Shown one piece after another: positions 46,700 to 59,830 of a stretch of 64,000 nt of DNA (position 1 is its first letter; each line of letters opens with the position of its first letter). The notes under the pieces were generated by a model that saw nothing but the letters and a program-made list of their open reading frames with translations, ran no database searches and was not told the origin of the DNA. The translations under genes and the position numbers were made by a program. This stretch comes from Epiperipatus broadwayi (taxonomy: Eukaryota; Onychophora; Udeonychophora; Euonychophora; Peripatidae): positions 3,251,001 through 3,315,000 of the forward strand of contig JAQFVV010006294.1 of NCBI GenBank assembly GCA_028023455.1, read 5' to 3'.

Positions 46700-49475
46700 T
46701 TGAAGGATTTGGATTTACTTTAAGACTTCAATTGTTCGTCTATTATCATTTATTATAGCAGCGTGAACTATCCCAGTTCCATTTCAGTCTGTTAATTCTT
46801 TCATTGATGTCAATAACTTGTTTTTTCTCTTACCCATGTATTTCATTTTTGATCTTTTTTTGTTACTCCTAATACACATCCCTCCTTACTTCAATGAATT
46901 GTCTGACATTGCTCTTCTTTTAAATGTTCGAGTCTCACATCCACAAGTAAGCACTTTTATTAAAAAAAACTTCCTTTTCAAACATGTAAGCATATTTTCT
47001 CCTAATATTAAGTTAAAACAAAGACTTTTCCATCAGAGTTTAATTCTATGATCAATTTCATCCATTATGTGGCACATCTATATCAATAATTTGACCAAGA
47101 TATTTGTAGTTATTCTAATTTATTATCAATCTTTACTTTCTTTTGAGAAAATCCATGCAATATTATTTTAATTTTTTAGCATTTATGTTTTGTCCTATTT
47201 TCTTATTTTTATCTGATAACTCTTGCAACATTTCTTGAAGTTAGGAAACATTATTTGCAAAAATAATCACATCATTTTGAAAAATCTAGATGACTTAAAT
47301 AATCTCCATTTACAATTACTCTCTTAGCTTTCCATTTTAATCAACAAAATACTTATTGTAAAACTGTTGTAAAAAAATTTGGCGGTATGAAATCACACAG
47401 TATACTCTCTTTTCAATGTTAGTCTTCTTAGTATCATTATGAATTCTAATCATTACTGTTGCATTTTGATATGTATTCTTTAGAATTTAACAATATTCCA
47501 TGTTTTTATTTTGTCCTATCCTTTATTATGATAGAAATATTCATGGAATCAAATGTCTTTTTATAATCTACAAATCCAAAGCATAATGACAACTCATAAT
47601 TATTGGGCATTTTTATAACTTCTCTCAAAAACACTTTTAAATCCAGCTTGCTCTTTTGATCAGTTAAAATCCAAAGCTTGCTATAGATGAGTTGTAATTA
47701 ACTTAATAAAATTTTATACAGAACTGATCAAAGAAGATATGCTGTCATTTCTAATATCTTCTTTATTACCTTTTTTAAATATCAATATTGGTAATGTTTT
47801 TTTCCAAATATCTGGTACATCTTTATCATTTAGACATTTGGTATATAACTTTCCCAACAATATTTTTATTTCTCATCTGCTTCTTTTAAAATATCAGTTA
47901 TAATTCCACCATTTCCTGGAGTTTTTCCTCTTTTCATATTTTTAATTGCACATGTCACTTCATCATTTAAAATGATGAGTAATTCTTGAAAATGTAAGAA
48001 CTGTAAGGGATAGTTTTATTATTATTATTAATCATATATAATTCTTTATAAAGCTCTTCTATACATTTTATGATTTCATCTTTCTTTTTAGTAAAATTTC
48101 TATTTCTTTTTTTTATTGCAGAAATGTTTCCTACCAATACAGAGACATTGTTTTACATTTTTGAGACTTTTATTGTCTGTCTATAACTTTTATTACCTAT
48201 TTCACAATTATATTTTATATCATTTTTCATTCTTTTCCATATTATTTTACAAAACTCTAGACATTCAATTCTTCATAATGGATTATATTATTTTTTCTTC
48301 ATACATTGTCTTGTTCCAATAGAAAATTTACTGGAAAATGGGTGCTTTTTTATACCAGCAATTGATTTCATTCAAATCTGAAACAAATTTATTTATATAT
48401 TTAAAATGATTTTCAAGTTTTAATTTAAATTCATTGTAATGTTTCTGAAGATTAGGAATATCAACTGTGAACACTAATTTCTTAATAATTTTTGTCTTTC
48501 TAGTTTTGCAATAACATGTAAGTTACATCTCATTAACTGATGACTACTTCCTTGGTTGAATCTATTAAGAATATTACAATCTTGAAATACATATTTTCTG
48601 TTAGTAATCCTTTTCTGCAGTACCCTTTTTTTTTTCATTTTAAATGTTTTTTGTTGTTTTTTTTTTTAAAAAAAAACCTTTATTAACACAATAAATATTT
48701 ACAATTTATACAAGTAATTAAACAAATGATAAATATGTTACAGTTTTGTATATCAAAACCCAAAGAATTTGATATATTTTACTATTAAGACAAAAAGTCT
48801 GCAGGCAATTAACTAGTTATCCTAAACTCAAGGAGATTGACTTGTATCACTGTACCAGAACGAGATTCTAAGACATGCAACTCAAATGAGCAAAGCATGT
48901 AACAAAATGATTAATTAGCCCAAGGAATACGCCACACATAAGAATTAAACCTTTATTCAAGACAAATGTTCATCTGATAATCTCACATAGAGTTATTGCA
49001 GTACCTGGATTTGGATGCTTCCCTGTCCATTTCCTTTTAGCAGTTTTCTCAAAGAAATACTTCATAATATTTAATTTTTTTTACCTCTGTAAACTCACAT
49101 GTTTATAACTTCTTTTATTTTTGCCACGATAAAGTTTATTTACAGTACTTTCATTTTTCAATTCTATCATTAAAATTTCCTATAACAATTTTAAAATGTT
49201 GTTTGATCTGATTAAAAGCATTGTATATTCATATAAAATTCTCTATTTCTTCATCACAGTGGGAACTTATTGGGGCAATAACCTGAATTATCTACATTTG
49301 GTATCTCCCATTAAGTTGAATAATTAATCTTGCCATTCTATCTGATACACCATCATTCTCCACAAGATTGTTTTCCCATTTTTATGGATAATGATTCATA
49401 CTTCTCATGTGCTTCTAATATTTGTGCCTTTTTATTAAAGTACATGTCCACTTTTTAAATCAATTGTCTTTTCAC
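46700..49475 (-). pseudogene. RTE-like LINE relic, copy 4, C-terminal and RT part
   Basis: Minus-strand, colinear with copies 1 and 2 at both DNA level and in decayed protein blocks. Post-RT sequence lies around 46950-46850, RT around 47250-47600, linker around 48050-48250, endonuclease 49000-49470. It is broken by a retrocopy at 48625-48996 (9-bp target duplication) and by the hAT transposon at 49476 (8-bp duplication), after which the 5' part resumes at 56805. No long open frame survives. Confidence 0.72.
48625..48996 (-). mobile_element. Poly(A)-tailed retrocopy
   Basis: 372-bp insertion in RTE copy 4 with target duplication TGCAGTACC (48616-48624 and 48997-49005). On the minus strand it ends in GTTAATAAAGG followed by A-rich tract (T-rich at 48625-48672 on plus), so it derives from a polyadenylated RNA. 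No open frame; it looks like a 3' UTR. Source unknown. Confidence 0.8.
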
Positions 49476-49770
49476 TAGGGGTTGTCTTTTTCCTGAATTT
49501 TGGTAATCCTGGAATTCCATGATAAAAAAATGATTTTTCCTGGGATTTCCCAGGATTATTGTAGGTGGAATTAAAACTGAAAATTTCACAGCATTTTATT
49601 CATTTATATATATATATATAAATTATAAATTGAAACGAATTCAAAACTTTTCAGAAAATTGACATTTTTTTTTAAAACCATGACAGACTAGTGATTACAT
49701 TGTTTAAAAAAAATTATTTCACTTTAATTTATTTTGAGACTGATTTGGCAATTGACATGTAATATAAACA

Positions 49771-51850
49771 TTAGAAACAAGGGCAGTTTACACTTTTATG
49801 TTTTAGTCTAGTTCTAAGTTTGATTATAAATAGTTCTGCAGCTAAAAAGGACCTTTCAACTTCTGCACTTGTTGCTGGTATGGATTTGAGAGCGTTTATT
49901 AATTTTATTACATTTGTTGTTTTTTCACCAATTGTCCCAAAAAGATTTTGAGCTCTTTGGTTATATTCTTTGCAAGTGATTGACCTTCAGCTGTTGAGGT
50001 TCTTTAGATACATATTCAGTTTGCTTTTTGATTTAACATGCCAATTTCTCACAAAGCGTCTGCCGTCTTTTGCTCTCAGTATCACCCTCTTCCTCAGAGT
50101 TGCTATGTGAGTGTGATAAACCAGATTACTATGCTTCAGAAGAGGAAAACCCAAGACAAATTATTATTCATTTTGCTGTAACTAATAACGTTGACTTGCT
50201 TGCGTCTGCCATCTTTTGCTCTCAGTATCACCCTCTTCCTCAGAGTTGCTATGTGAGGGTGATAAACCAGATTACTATGCTTCAGAAGAGGAAAACCCAA
50301 GACAAATTATTATTCATTTTGCTGTAACTAATAACGTTGACTTGCTTGGAAATTATTGCAACTCGGTTTCTACAATTTTCCTATTTCTTTTGTAATACAT
50401 TTTTCAATTTTTATATATTTCAGTAATCCAACCAAAGCTTTTTGCATTCTCTCGTTTATTCTTAAAATTAGTGCTTCCTGAACGTTTCTCAAAAAGTTAG
50501 AATTTTACTCATAAAGTTCTTGTATGATGAAAGAAAAAATTTCCTCTCCAGTAAGAAGTGTTTCATCACAACTGCACAGGTTTTGCAATCCAATTTTTCT
50601 GGGTTTCAACACACACACACAAGATCATAAAGAGCTGTATACTCTGTTCACATATTGGATTTTTCATATTATAGTCAATCATTGCTTTTTCAATTTGTGA
50701 TTTTAACTGTACAAATCATTCTAACATGCCTACCAAACTGTTCCATCTAGTTTTAAGAATCTAGTATTAAGCTTAAACTTACTTACTTCAATGAAGATTT
50801 ACCATAATTTTGAAGAGTATCATTTTTTAGGGGAGACTTTTGAACCATTCGCACAATCATTCTAACTTTATTAATATATTATCTATGTTTAATGCACCAG
50901 AGAATAGATAATCTCTAATATCACATTTTTGTTCCATATCACGATTGTTTTTGAACTTTACATTTGAATTGTAATTTTCTGTTTCATCCTTTTCTAAATC
51001 TTCGTTGTGGTCTTCAGTTGTTTCTACCTCAGTTACACCTTCAGAATCATTCTGTCTCTTGTATTGAATGTCTCATATTGCAAGGTATATACCGTGGGCA
51101 TAGCAAAGCTGATGTTCACAATCTATGAATTTCACCATTACACTCTTCCCATCCATTACGTCCGCAGCTATATGATGCTCTATTGATAATTTAAACTCTA
51201 ATAACTTCAGTTTTACTTATTCAACCATTTTTTCAGCATCTATTCTACCATTAATAGCAATTATTTTTAGATTCCAAAATTTGTATTTATCTTGATGAAC
51301 TTTGATATTTAAATAACGTTTGTTTTTAAGTGATAAATATGTATCTAGAGAAAGGCTGAATCTCTTACTATTTTTTAAAGATTGTTCAATTTCTTTTATT
51401 ATGTATATTTTTTTATAATATTATACTGTTTATACACTAATTGCATGGCATGATTAAGATTTTTAGGAAGAAGCAAGCCTTCTTCACTGAATGCTTGCTG
51501 AATAAATTTACTTTTACATATGGCACTGATAGGAAATTAATCAGCTACAAGTTTTGCAGTAATTTATTCTTCTGTGCCTTTCTTTAAAAAACTAAATAAC
51601 ATTGGCTGTGAATTAACAAATTTTTAAAGATTTTGAAGAGCTTTCTACAGATTCATCCCATGCAGAATGTTTGATGTTACAATCATTTGCTGTTATAGGC
51701 TTCTCAATAGAATGTGAAGCAAGCCACTTAGAGAAAAACCTTATTGCACCACAATGACTAGACTAGACTTTGCTTCTTCATTATTATTGCATTTAATGAA
51801 GTATTGTCTGATGAATTTTTTTGATCTCTCCATCATCACAGAATATTAAA
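49771..51850 (-). pseudogene. hAT transposase pseudogene
   Basis: Cut-and-paste transposase of the hAT superfamily, read right to left. A zinc-finger-like N-terminal region near 51830-51700 is followed by SISAICKSKF-type sequence. Then RFSLSLDTYLSLKNKRYLNI (about 51365-51305), FWNL, ADVMDGKSVMVKF (about 51170-51130, normally TDGASVM) and CEHQLCYAHGIYLAI (about 51125-51078). An acidic stretch with ETTEDHNEDLEKDE comes next, then a badly decayed middle. The C-terminal dimerisation motif PATSAEVERSF lies at about 49880-49849, followed by AAELFIIKLRTRL and a stop at 49771-49773. Multiple stops, frameshifts and a 146-bp tandem duplication inactivate it. It is inside a TSD-bounded element, so identity is secure. 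Confidence 0.88.
50056..50347. repeat. 146-bp perfect-looking tandem duplication in hAT
   Basis: Two head-to-tail units, 50056-50201 and 50202-50347, differing at only about two positions (CCGTC/CCATC, GAGTGTG/GAGGGTG). The period is not a multiple of three, so it shifts the transposase frame. The 85-codon plus frame at 50070-50327 is antisense to the transposase and reflects the duplication. Confidence 0.95.
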
Positions 51851-51999
51851 AAAATAAACTATATGGAAAGTGGCTTAATTGCAAAAGGATCTTTCAAGGA
51901 AAAATGACATGTATAATCATGAACGTTTACAAGAGCACGATTTGACTCAGTCAAGACTCAAGAAATGATGACAGTACATTACAGAGATATGTAAAAAAG

Positions 52000-54900
52000 G
52001 GCTTGCCTTTCATTTTTTGTTTTATATATATATATATATATATAGTGACCATCTGAATGGGCACAAGGGTTTAAGATACTTTGTATCTGCATTAAATAGT
52101 TATATTATATTAAAAAAAAAAATGAAATAGCCTTAGAATTTTAAAATTTTTTGCTGGAGATTGTTTAAAGTTTAGATGTGGATTGCTTATGCAGTTTATT
52201 GACCACTTGATAGGTATTCATTATTATTAGTGTGGTTAATGAGGTATTTAGTGTAAGGAAGAAGGGTTGTTTATTAATGGAATTAATACATTTTGTCAGA
52301 AAGATGCAAAGTTATTTTATATTATTGTAATATTGGTTGAATAGTTTCAAAATCCTTTATTCATTGATACTTATCTTTTTGTCAACAACTAATAGCCATT
52401 TCAATCATATTTAGTTAAGATAGTTTAATATTTAGGTTGTAGTACATGTGCATGCATGTATGACTCCGCATCATTTTCATTTCATTTTCATCTTTTAATA
52501 ACAGCAAACAATAGTACATGCACAATAAAAAAACATTTAAATTACAGTAGTTATCTTAAATAATTTAACAAATATATAGTTCTTTCCAATGATTAATAGA
52601 TAGTTGAATCAATAGATTATTTTACAAATTAAATAAATTATTAATCATTTTTATTCAATAGTTAATTAATATTTTTCTTTTAAGTTTGCAAAAGCTATTT
52701 ATTTTATTATTATTTTTATCTTGATTTTAATTCTAAAAATCAAAGTGTTTTTTTTTTTTTTGAAAAGATTTTTTTTGAATATGTAATTAGCTGAGATAGA
52801 AGAGGAGCGTGGGAGTAACCTGGTGGAAGGAAATGAACTTGGCTAAAAAAAGCTTTTTAATAAAGATCTCCAGTGAAAAATTTGCATATTATGTAATGTA
52901 ATTGTAGCCAAAAACAGTGGCTGATTTTGTGAAATTAAAACCAGTTGCTGAAGTCAAATTGATTTTTTAAAAAAAAAAGGACTTTGGAGTTAAACTTTGA
53001 AAGGATATTAAGAAATATATTATGGAAAGAGTTAATTTCAGAATTCAGTTCTAAGTTTTAAAAAGGTACTCAGTTTACTTTACTCTTCTTGATTTAAATA
53101 TATTGAATTAACCATCTTCATAACTATTGCTCTTTTAAAAATATATGTTAATAACGTCCAGTCTACATTACTTCACTTAATTATCATTTTAAATAGGAAT
53201 AAATTGCATGAATATTATTGTTGTATCATTGACCAATGTGTGTTCTTTTATATATCTGGAAAACGCATGCAGAACTATTTTACAGAATATATTTTTATTC
53301 TTCACTATTTTCCGTGTTATGTTTTTGTGAGAATTAAACATAGACATAAGGATATGCATATTTTGATAAATCATGCCATGTTTAAATTCATCATAAAGAG
53401 ATGACAGTATTTGTTTGTCTGGTATTTCTGGAAATAATACATATGTTAAATGAAGGAAATAAATGTGAGCTACTTCAAATTAAATATTTGTTTAAATCGA
53501 ATAGAAGGATAGAAATGCGGGTAATTTTTGTTCTCTTCGATAAAGATGGAAAATAAAACAAAGTATTATTAAATGCTATTCAATAAACTACTAAAAATAA
53601 TTACGTATTCAATTTAGAACTACAACGGAATAAGTGAGATAATTCCTGTCCAACAGTAGTTAAGAATTTATTATATTCTCGTCATAATAAAAGATAAATT
53701 GATTGCTTATGTATGATACAGTAACTTAAATAACTTTGTTATGAACATTGAAGATGCTGAGTCCTATTTAAGCATGACTATATTTGTTTGGTTATCCTAC
53801 AGCATTTTATTTTAGTTTAAAATTCAGTTTGGAATATGACCCATATTGTTTCATAAACCTGGAACCGAGCTTTGCAAGTGAACTTTTATTTTAAATTACA
53901 AAACTAATAACTTTTGTTTCTTTATTTTTTTTTATTGCTTGTCATAATTAATGTATATGATAGGTAGATAGGCTTTATTTATTATTATGTTTATTTATAA
54001 TTTGGGTATTTTGACCATCAAGAACGTCTCTGAAGCGTATCCAAATGAGGAGTACGCTGGTAAAAATTGATTGTGTTCAAACAGGTCTTATTGTTCTTTT
54101 ACGAAGGTAAAAGAAAGAAGTATTTTTTTAAAATATATTATTAGAGAGGTTTACATTTATTTTGTATACTTTATTATCTCAAAGTGAAAATTTTGTTCTT
54201 TTTTTTAAATCAACGAACTTATAATAGAAGTAGTTTGCAAGATATGAAAGAAAGTTCGTTCGTAATAATTATAAATATTAAATTAAAAGTTATACCTTAA
54301 TGCAATATTTAATTATCATGTTACCTGCTTAGTGTGTAATTTAGAGTTAATATTATATATACTTTTTATTCACGGGTGTGTGTTTGTTTTGCACAATTAT
54401 GATATTTGTTTGATAAAGTTCAGTTTGTGAATATTTTATGCATAAATTTCGTACACTGTCATATTCTACTGAGTTGAACGGATTGGTATGTTATCTGTAT
54501 GTATTTATCTGCCAGCGTGTATTTATAATGTTCAATATTTAGAAAAGCTATGAGAATGGAAAGAAATCTGATTGCGTTATAATGTTTGTAGGGATAAAAG
54601 ATTTTGCTTATGTAGTATATGTGAATAATTTTCCATGAGTAGAGCCTAGTCTATATTATATGCATATGATTAAATGATATTTTGAAGTGATGTTTTCTTA
54701 GAGCCTGGTGATGAGGAAATAAACCCCCGCCAATAGTGTATTTAGAAGTAGATGAGTTATTGTTGAAATATGATTAAATGATGTTTAGGAAGTTATGTGA
54801 TGTTTTTCTTAGATTCTTGGTAATGAGGAATTGTAAAAGTGTTCAGTAAGAGTTTATTTGCTCCTCATGTAGTTTTCTCTTATAACATATAGTATGTATA

Positions 54901-56700
54901 ATCATGAAAATGTAGCTTTGTGTTAATTAATATGTGGCTAGATAAATTGTTAGATTAATTCTTGATGTAGTATTAGTGTCATATTTTATTGATGAATTAC
55001 AACATTGTTCGAAATAAAATAATTGTATGATATTTTCTTAATGAATGGAGAGTTTATAGAAAAGATTGTTTTATATTATTGCTGCTTGAACGTGCACACA
55101 CACGCATAATACAAATAATATCGCGTATATAAATTATAGAATTATTGAAATTAAAATGAGAAATAAATGTCTTTTGAAATACATTACATTCATTTAAATA
55201 TAAGGTATAAAGTATTGAGATTAAAACGGGAATAAATATTTTAAAATACAGTGTATTTATTTAAATAAAGGTTATAAATCATCAAATCATCAGAATGAAC
55301 ATGATTTGTTGCTATGCATAAAAGGTATACGTAATTGAAAGTGATTATTTAGTCAATTAGAGATAGTTGTTTTGTTGAGAGCCAAATATAATTAATTTGA
55401 TTTATTTTGTTAATCAAGAGTAATTCCTCTCAAAAGTATTTTTTTTGTGTGCTAATAATATAATATGTTATTTATTTATTGTCATGTAGATGAAACATGT
55501 AGGCAAAGCATGTGCTTGGAGTCAGGATATTTAAGTTTTGTTATTAATTTGCTTTGATAGTAGGGATAATCCCAAACTGATGCTCAAACTTTATTTGATA
55601 ATTTAAAAATCTGTAAAACAAATAGTCCAATTGTAAATATCATGCTAAACCAAATTTATCTTGTTTATTGTAATAAATGATTTGTTTTAGTTATTTAAAA
55701 TCTTAAGAACTGTGTCTTGAGTTATTCTTGTGTACATTGTGTTTTCCATTTTCACATCCCCACATTTCCTAAATCTATTACAAAGTAGATAGATATTATT
55801 TTAGAATTATAATACTAGATCTGCTGGTGTCTGACAATATTGTTTTCTTAATCCAAACATTATAAAAGAACATTTGCCACTTGACAAACGTATTAGAAAG
55901 GGTGCCAAGTCAGTATATTTGTTAGATGATGATATGAGATTAAAATACCCTATCTCTGTCATTATCTTATTATTGAAACACAGTAAAATATTTAGTCAAT
56001 TTGTTTCATTACATTTTATCATACTTTAAAATTGTAATTTATGGGCCAATGTAGTTTATTTAATTCAACTGTGTTTGTTAAAATTCCCTGAGATCTTATT
56101 GTTTATTTCTTGATTGGCATTAAAGTAGATGTTTAGATTATAATATGCCAAGTCATAGAATTGTTTAAGAATATAATCATAGCAAGCAGATATATGTTAT
56201 ACTTGGATGAAGGAGGAAATTAAATTTAAAGTATATTTTAATAGATTGTACCAAATAAACATTATGATTCTTTATTATACAATTAATTAACAAAGGAATT
56301 TACATTATATTAAATGTTTTGTAATATTTCTTCTTTTATTCATTTTTTATCATATATCTTATGAACTGCCTATAGCCTCCCACTGAACTGAGCTGAACAT
56401 AAACTTAAATATAGAGTCTCAGTAATAATTTGTATTATATATTTTGTTATAGTGTTCTATTTATTAATAGAACTGGCGCCTGGGCATTTCGCTCATGTAA
56501 TGTATATGAGCGGTGTTGGGAGTGTAGGTTATAATATATATACATTACAAATGAAATGTATGAAAATAAATATTTTTCTAAATTAAAAAGTAATTCATAT
56601 TTTTTTTGCTGACACTCTCAAATTATGAAGAACTATTTATCTTGCCAATGCATGATGGTCATATATATATAATGTGTTTGTAAGACTAAGTATTGATTAT
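52000..56700. other. Unassigned insertion within hAT element
   Basis: No protein motif recognised. It includes a (TA)n run at 52021-52043 and imperfect direct repeats at 54660-54840 (TATGATTAAATGAT...GAGGAA twice) and 55120-55280. Near the right end it has AACTGGCGCCTGGGC (56470-56484), similar to an LTR-element primer-binding site. The latter could mark the 3' edge of a long solo or truncated LTR lying to its left. Not proven. Confidence 0.45.
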
Positions 56701-56804
56701 TGAAGTTAGTAATTCCGACCGGGAAATCCCTGGATAAAGAAAATTTCCCAGGATAAATCCTGCAGCCAAACTCAAACAGGATCCCAGGAAACATTCCTTT
56801 TCAC

Positions 56805-57120
56805 TCTTTCTTTTAATTTTACTAAGTCAATGCCCCATCTAATATTGGACAGTTCTATGAATTTTTGCAATCTTTCATCACCTGAAACTGATCTGCAGCT
56901 GCAAGTATCTAAATAAATGATCATTGTCAAATTGCAGTTTTATGTTCACAAGCAAGGAATTTCTTAGCACCTTTCTCCCAACTTGTTTCCAACCACTGCC
57001 TTGGCTAACCTCCCGAAAATAAGTGCCATAATTTAGTTTATTTTTCATGATTGCAAATATTTTTTTTAAAAAAAGCTCATTCTCATGCATATTTATTTTG
57101 TCTTCAAGAAAACTCAATTT
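56805..57120 (-). pseudogene. RTE-like LINE relic, copy 4, N-terminal part
   Basis: Sequence right of the hAT target duplication continues the RTE alignment: AAGTCAATGCCCCATCTAATA here corresponds to AAGTCTATCAGTGTCCCATT in copy 1 (24265-24284). A minus-strand frame of 79 codons (57117-56878) contains YFREVSQGSGWKQVGRK. I do not recognise it as a conserved motif, so the upstream limit is uncertain. Confidence 0.55.
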
Positions 57121-58789
57121 TTCAGTTAAGATCTTTCAGACATCTGAGAAGAAAGACTATGATATTTTCTGGTCTTAAACTCACAGGTTAAAAAAGCCAA
57201 TTAACTCATCATGTTGACTGACATATTGTTGAGCAACCCATCCATGTTCATATACTGTATGAATGTTTGTATAGTAATGACAACTGCAGTGATACAAACA
57301 TATAAAGTGGATATTAAGAATTTTCTCTGCTCAGTTTCTTCAAAGTTTCAAGGAGTAATCAAAGAGTCTCTTTTTAATTAATAGCAAATTTTTTTCTGCA
57401 GCCACATTTGATATATATAATTTAAAATACTTTATAAATATGTAATTTACATACATAAATGAGCTTTTCAAGATAACATTTAAATAAATTTTTATTTTTA
57501 TTATTACTTTGAAAACATGTTAAAATAAAAATTAGTTACTTATATGTGTGTGTGTGTGTGTAATAATTCAAATTTGCAAAATTTTGTCTGTGTAACAACG
57601 TGGGTTTTTTTTTTACAATCTATTGCTAAGTGCACTTTAAGTAAAGTTCACCATAATCATAGCTCTTTTAAATTAATAATTAAAGTTGTATTGATCTGTT
57701 AAGATTTATATGGCAGCAGTTGGGGAAAACTTTATGCTTAAGACAGTTCTCCGAAAACATTAAATGCTTCTGTAATTTGGAGATGGTCTTACATATTTTT
57801 TTCATCATTATAATAATTGTGAGTCGTTTATTTTTCCGATGTAATATTGATTTTTCTCTTTGTTTGTATTTGTAATCCAAATTTGCAAATATTTGTTCAT
57901 CTGGTTAATGAAGTGATTTCTGTCTTCTTTATAACATCATGCTAAATGCACTTTTAGTGAAGGTCACCATAATCGAATTACAAATACAAAGGGAAAAAAA
58001 TATTATATATGAAATAATTAATAATATTATGATTTATATATCTGTAATATTGTGGAAACAACTACTCTTCAGATATGCACTAAAATTGACACTGTCTGTC
58101 GTTTCAATGGTTGTTTTACAGCTATAGGCGTTATATCTATGGTTAGAGCTTATTCTTTAAATAAACCAACAATTATTGACTATATTTAAATTAGGGTTTG
58201 AACATATTATAAGACTGATATTTAAATCATATTATTTGCACAAATTCAGTTTATATATCACAGGGAAGAGAGAGTTTCTCATTTTTAATTACCAATTACA
58301 CTGAATTTATTAGCTTATTGTGGAAGCAACTAACTACTCTGACATACCCTCTTCTTTTTAAAGTACCACATGTTTTTTTGCCATCTAAATAAAAGCAATG
58401 CATATGTTTTCATTTTTATTTAATGTATATATATATATGTAAAATTTCATTCAAAATATAAGCTAATAATCATAATTATATTAAGACCAGAAAAATTCAG
58501 GAAGTGCAGTCTAAGTGATAAGTAGTAATTATTAATTTAATTATAAATAAAAATTAATTTTTTTAAAATATCCATGGTTTTAAAGTTATAGCCTTAATAT
58601 ACGACTATGCCCTCTACAAATTTAATTATTACAACTTTATTTAAGAAAACTAAATTATTTATTAATTGGAATAATGAAGAGAGTAAAATCCATTTTTATA
58701 ACAAAAAAACAACAACAACGCACTAAATATTATATATATATATTTGCATATGTATATCATCATTTTCAATCCTTATGAGTCCACTGCAA
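57121..58789. other. Unrecognised sequence with diverged direct repeats
   Basis: Two diverged copies of a block containing AATCCAAATTTGCAAAT and GTGCACTTTAAGTAAAGTTCACCAT-like sequence occur at about 57570-57660 and 57875-57975. A (TG)n run lies at 57545-57561. No gene recognised. Confidence 0.5.
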
Positions 58790-59830
58790 GATAAAAGTCT
58801 CTTTAGATTCAGTTTCTAACTTACAAACTCCATATCCAGTGAATTTTCTTATCCCACCCATCCATTTATACAATTGATCTTTTTTAGATCTTTGGTAGTC
58901 TGTAGGGATCCAATTCCAACTGTTATCAGTTTTTATAGCAGCATCTTAGCCCAGCTACATTTCAACCTTTTAATTCTTTCAGTAGTATCAATGATTTCAG
59001 TTTGTTCTTTATTCGCACATTTTTCATTCAATCCTTCTTTCCTAACATATATCCCTTCATATTTCATTGTGTTATCAGTAGTCTATTGCTTTTTTGTTAA
59101 GTATCCAAATGTCAAATATATATGTAAGAACTGGAAACACCTTTATTGAAAAAATTAATTTTTAAATATATAGCACATTTCTTTTACTAAGTTATTTCTA
59201 CCAAAAGCACTCCATCCAAGTTTAATTATATTATTAAATTTATCTATTTGTATTGTCAATCTGATCATAGTGTTTATAGTTGTTAAATTCTAATTCATGA
59301 TTGTTACTTTAGATGTTTTAGTTTTTATTTTTATTCTTATTTTTTATCTTTTATTATATTACTTGTAACATTGTTTAAAGCTCTGATGCATTATTTGCAA
59401 TAACAATCATGTCATTACATGCATATTGAAATATATGTGCTCTCTTTATTATTCTTTGTTTGTTTGTTTGTTTGTTTATAATCTTAATTTGTTTATGTAC
59501 TGAAATTTTAAAATTTATATTATAGGTATATGAGCAAGGATGTTAAAAAGTATGTGTATTTTAATGGGCATGTGTATTTTGAAAGGTACTATTCATATAT
59601 AGAATAATATAATATACAATATTGTATGAATTACTATCCAGAATTTATACCATTTGTTAGGACTTTAAGATAAAATAAAGTGGATATAGTGCCTCCACTA
59701 TACTGTATATATATATTTAAAAATTTATTTAATATTAAATTCCTCCCAAGAGCATTTTTACAGAACCAGCATCTTTAGTTGGCCCTAGTCATTATTTCCT
59801 CAGATGTCATCATTGTTCCTTCTTTGACAC
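58790..59830 (-). pseudogene. RTE-like LINE relic, copy 5 (fragment)
   Basis: Minus-strand fragment matching the C-terminal and RT parts of copies 1, 2 and 4: the block TGTAAGAACTGGAAACACC at 59123-59141 (VFPVLTY on the minus strand) corresponds to GTAAGAACTGATAACAC in copy 2. The sequence left of it follows the same order (CATCTTAGCCCAGCTACATT versus CGATTCCAGCTCTACTT). Highly decayed. Confidence 0.65.
59455..59478. repeat. (TTTG)n microsatellite
   Basis: About five to six TTTG units. Confidence 0.9.

Larger units (their letters stand above)
49476..56796 (-). mobile_element. hAT DNA transposon, decayed, with large internal insertion
   Basis: Inserted in RTE copy 4 with an 8-bp target duplication CTTTTCAC (49468-49475 and 56797-56804), the hAT hallmark. 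The ends are imperfect inverted repeats: GGGGTTGTCTTTTTCCTG on the left, and the complement of CAGGAAACATTCC on the right. Further in, both ends carry CCTGGGA and TTTCCCAGG-type motifs (49548-49560 and 56748-56756). A transposase pseudogene lies at 49771-51850 on the minus strand. The 4.7 kb from 52.0 to 56.7 kb is not expected in a hAT element and is probably a later insertion. Confidence 0.85.

Noticed and set aside
50070-50327. 85-codon plus-strand frame with internal repeat
   Set aside because: Antisense to the hAT transposase; the repeat is the 146-bp DNA duplication.
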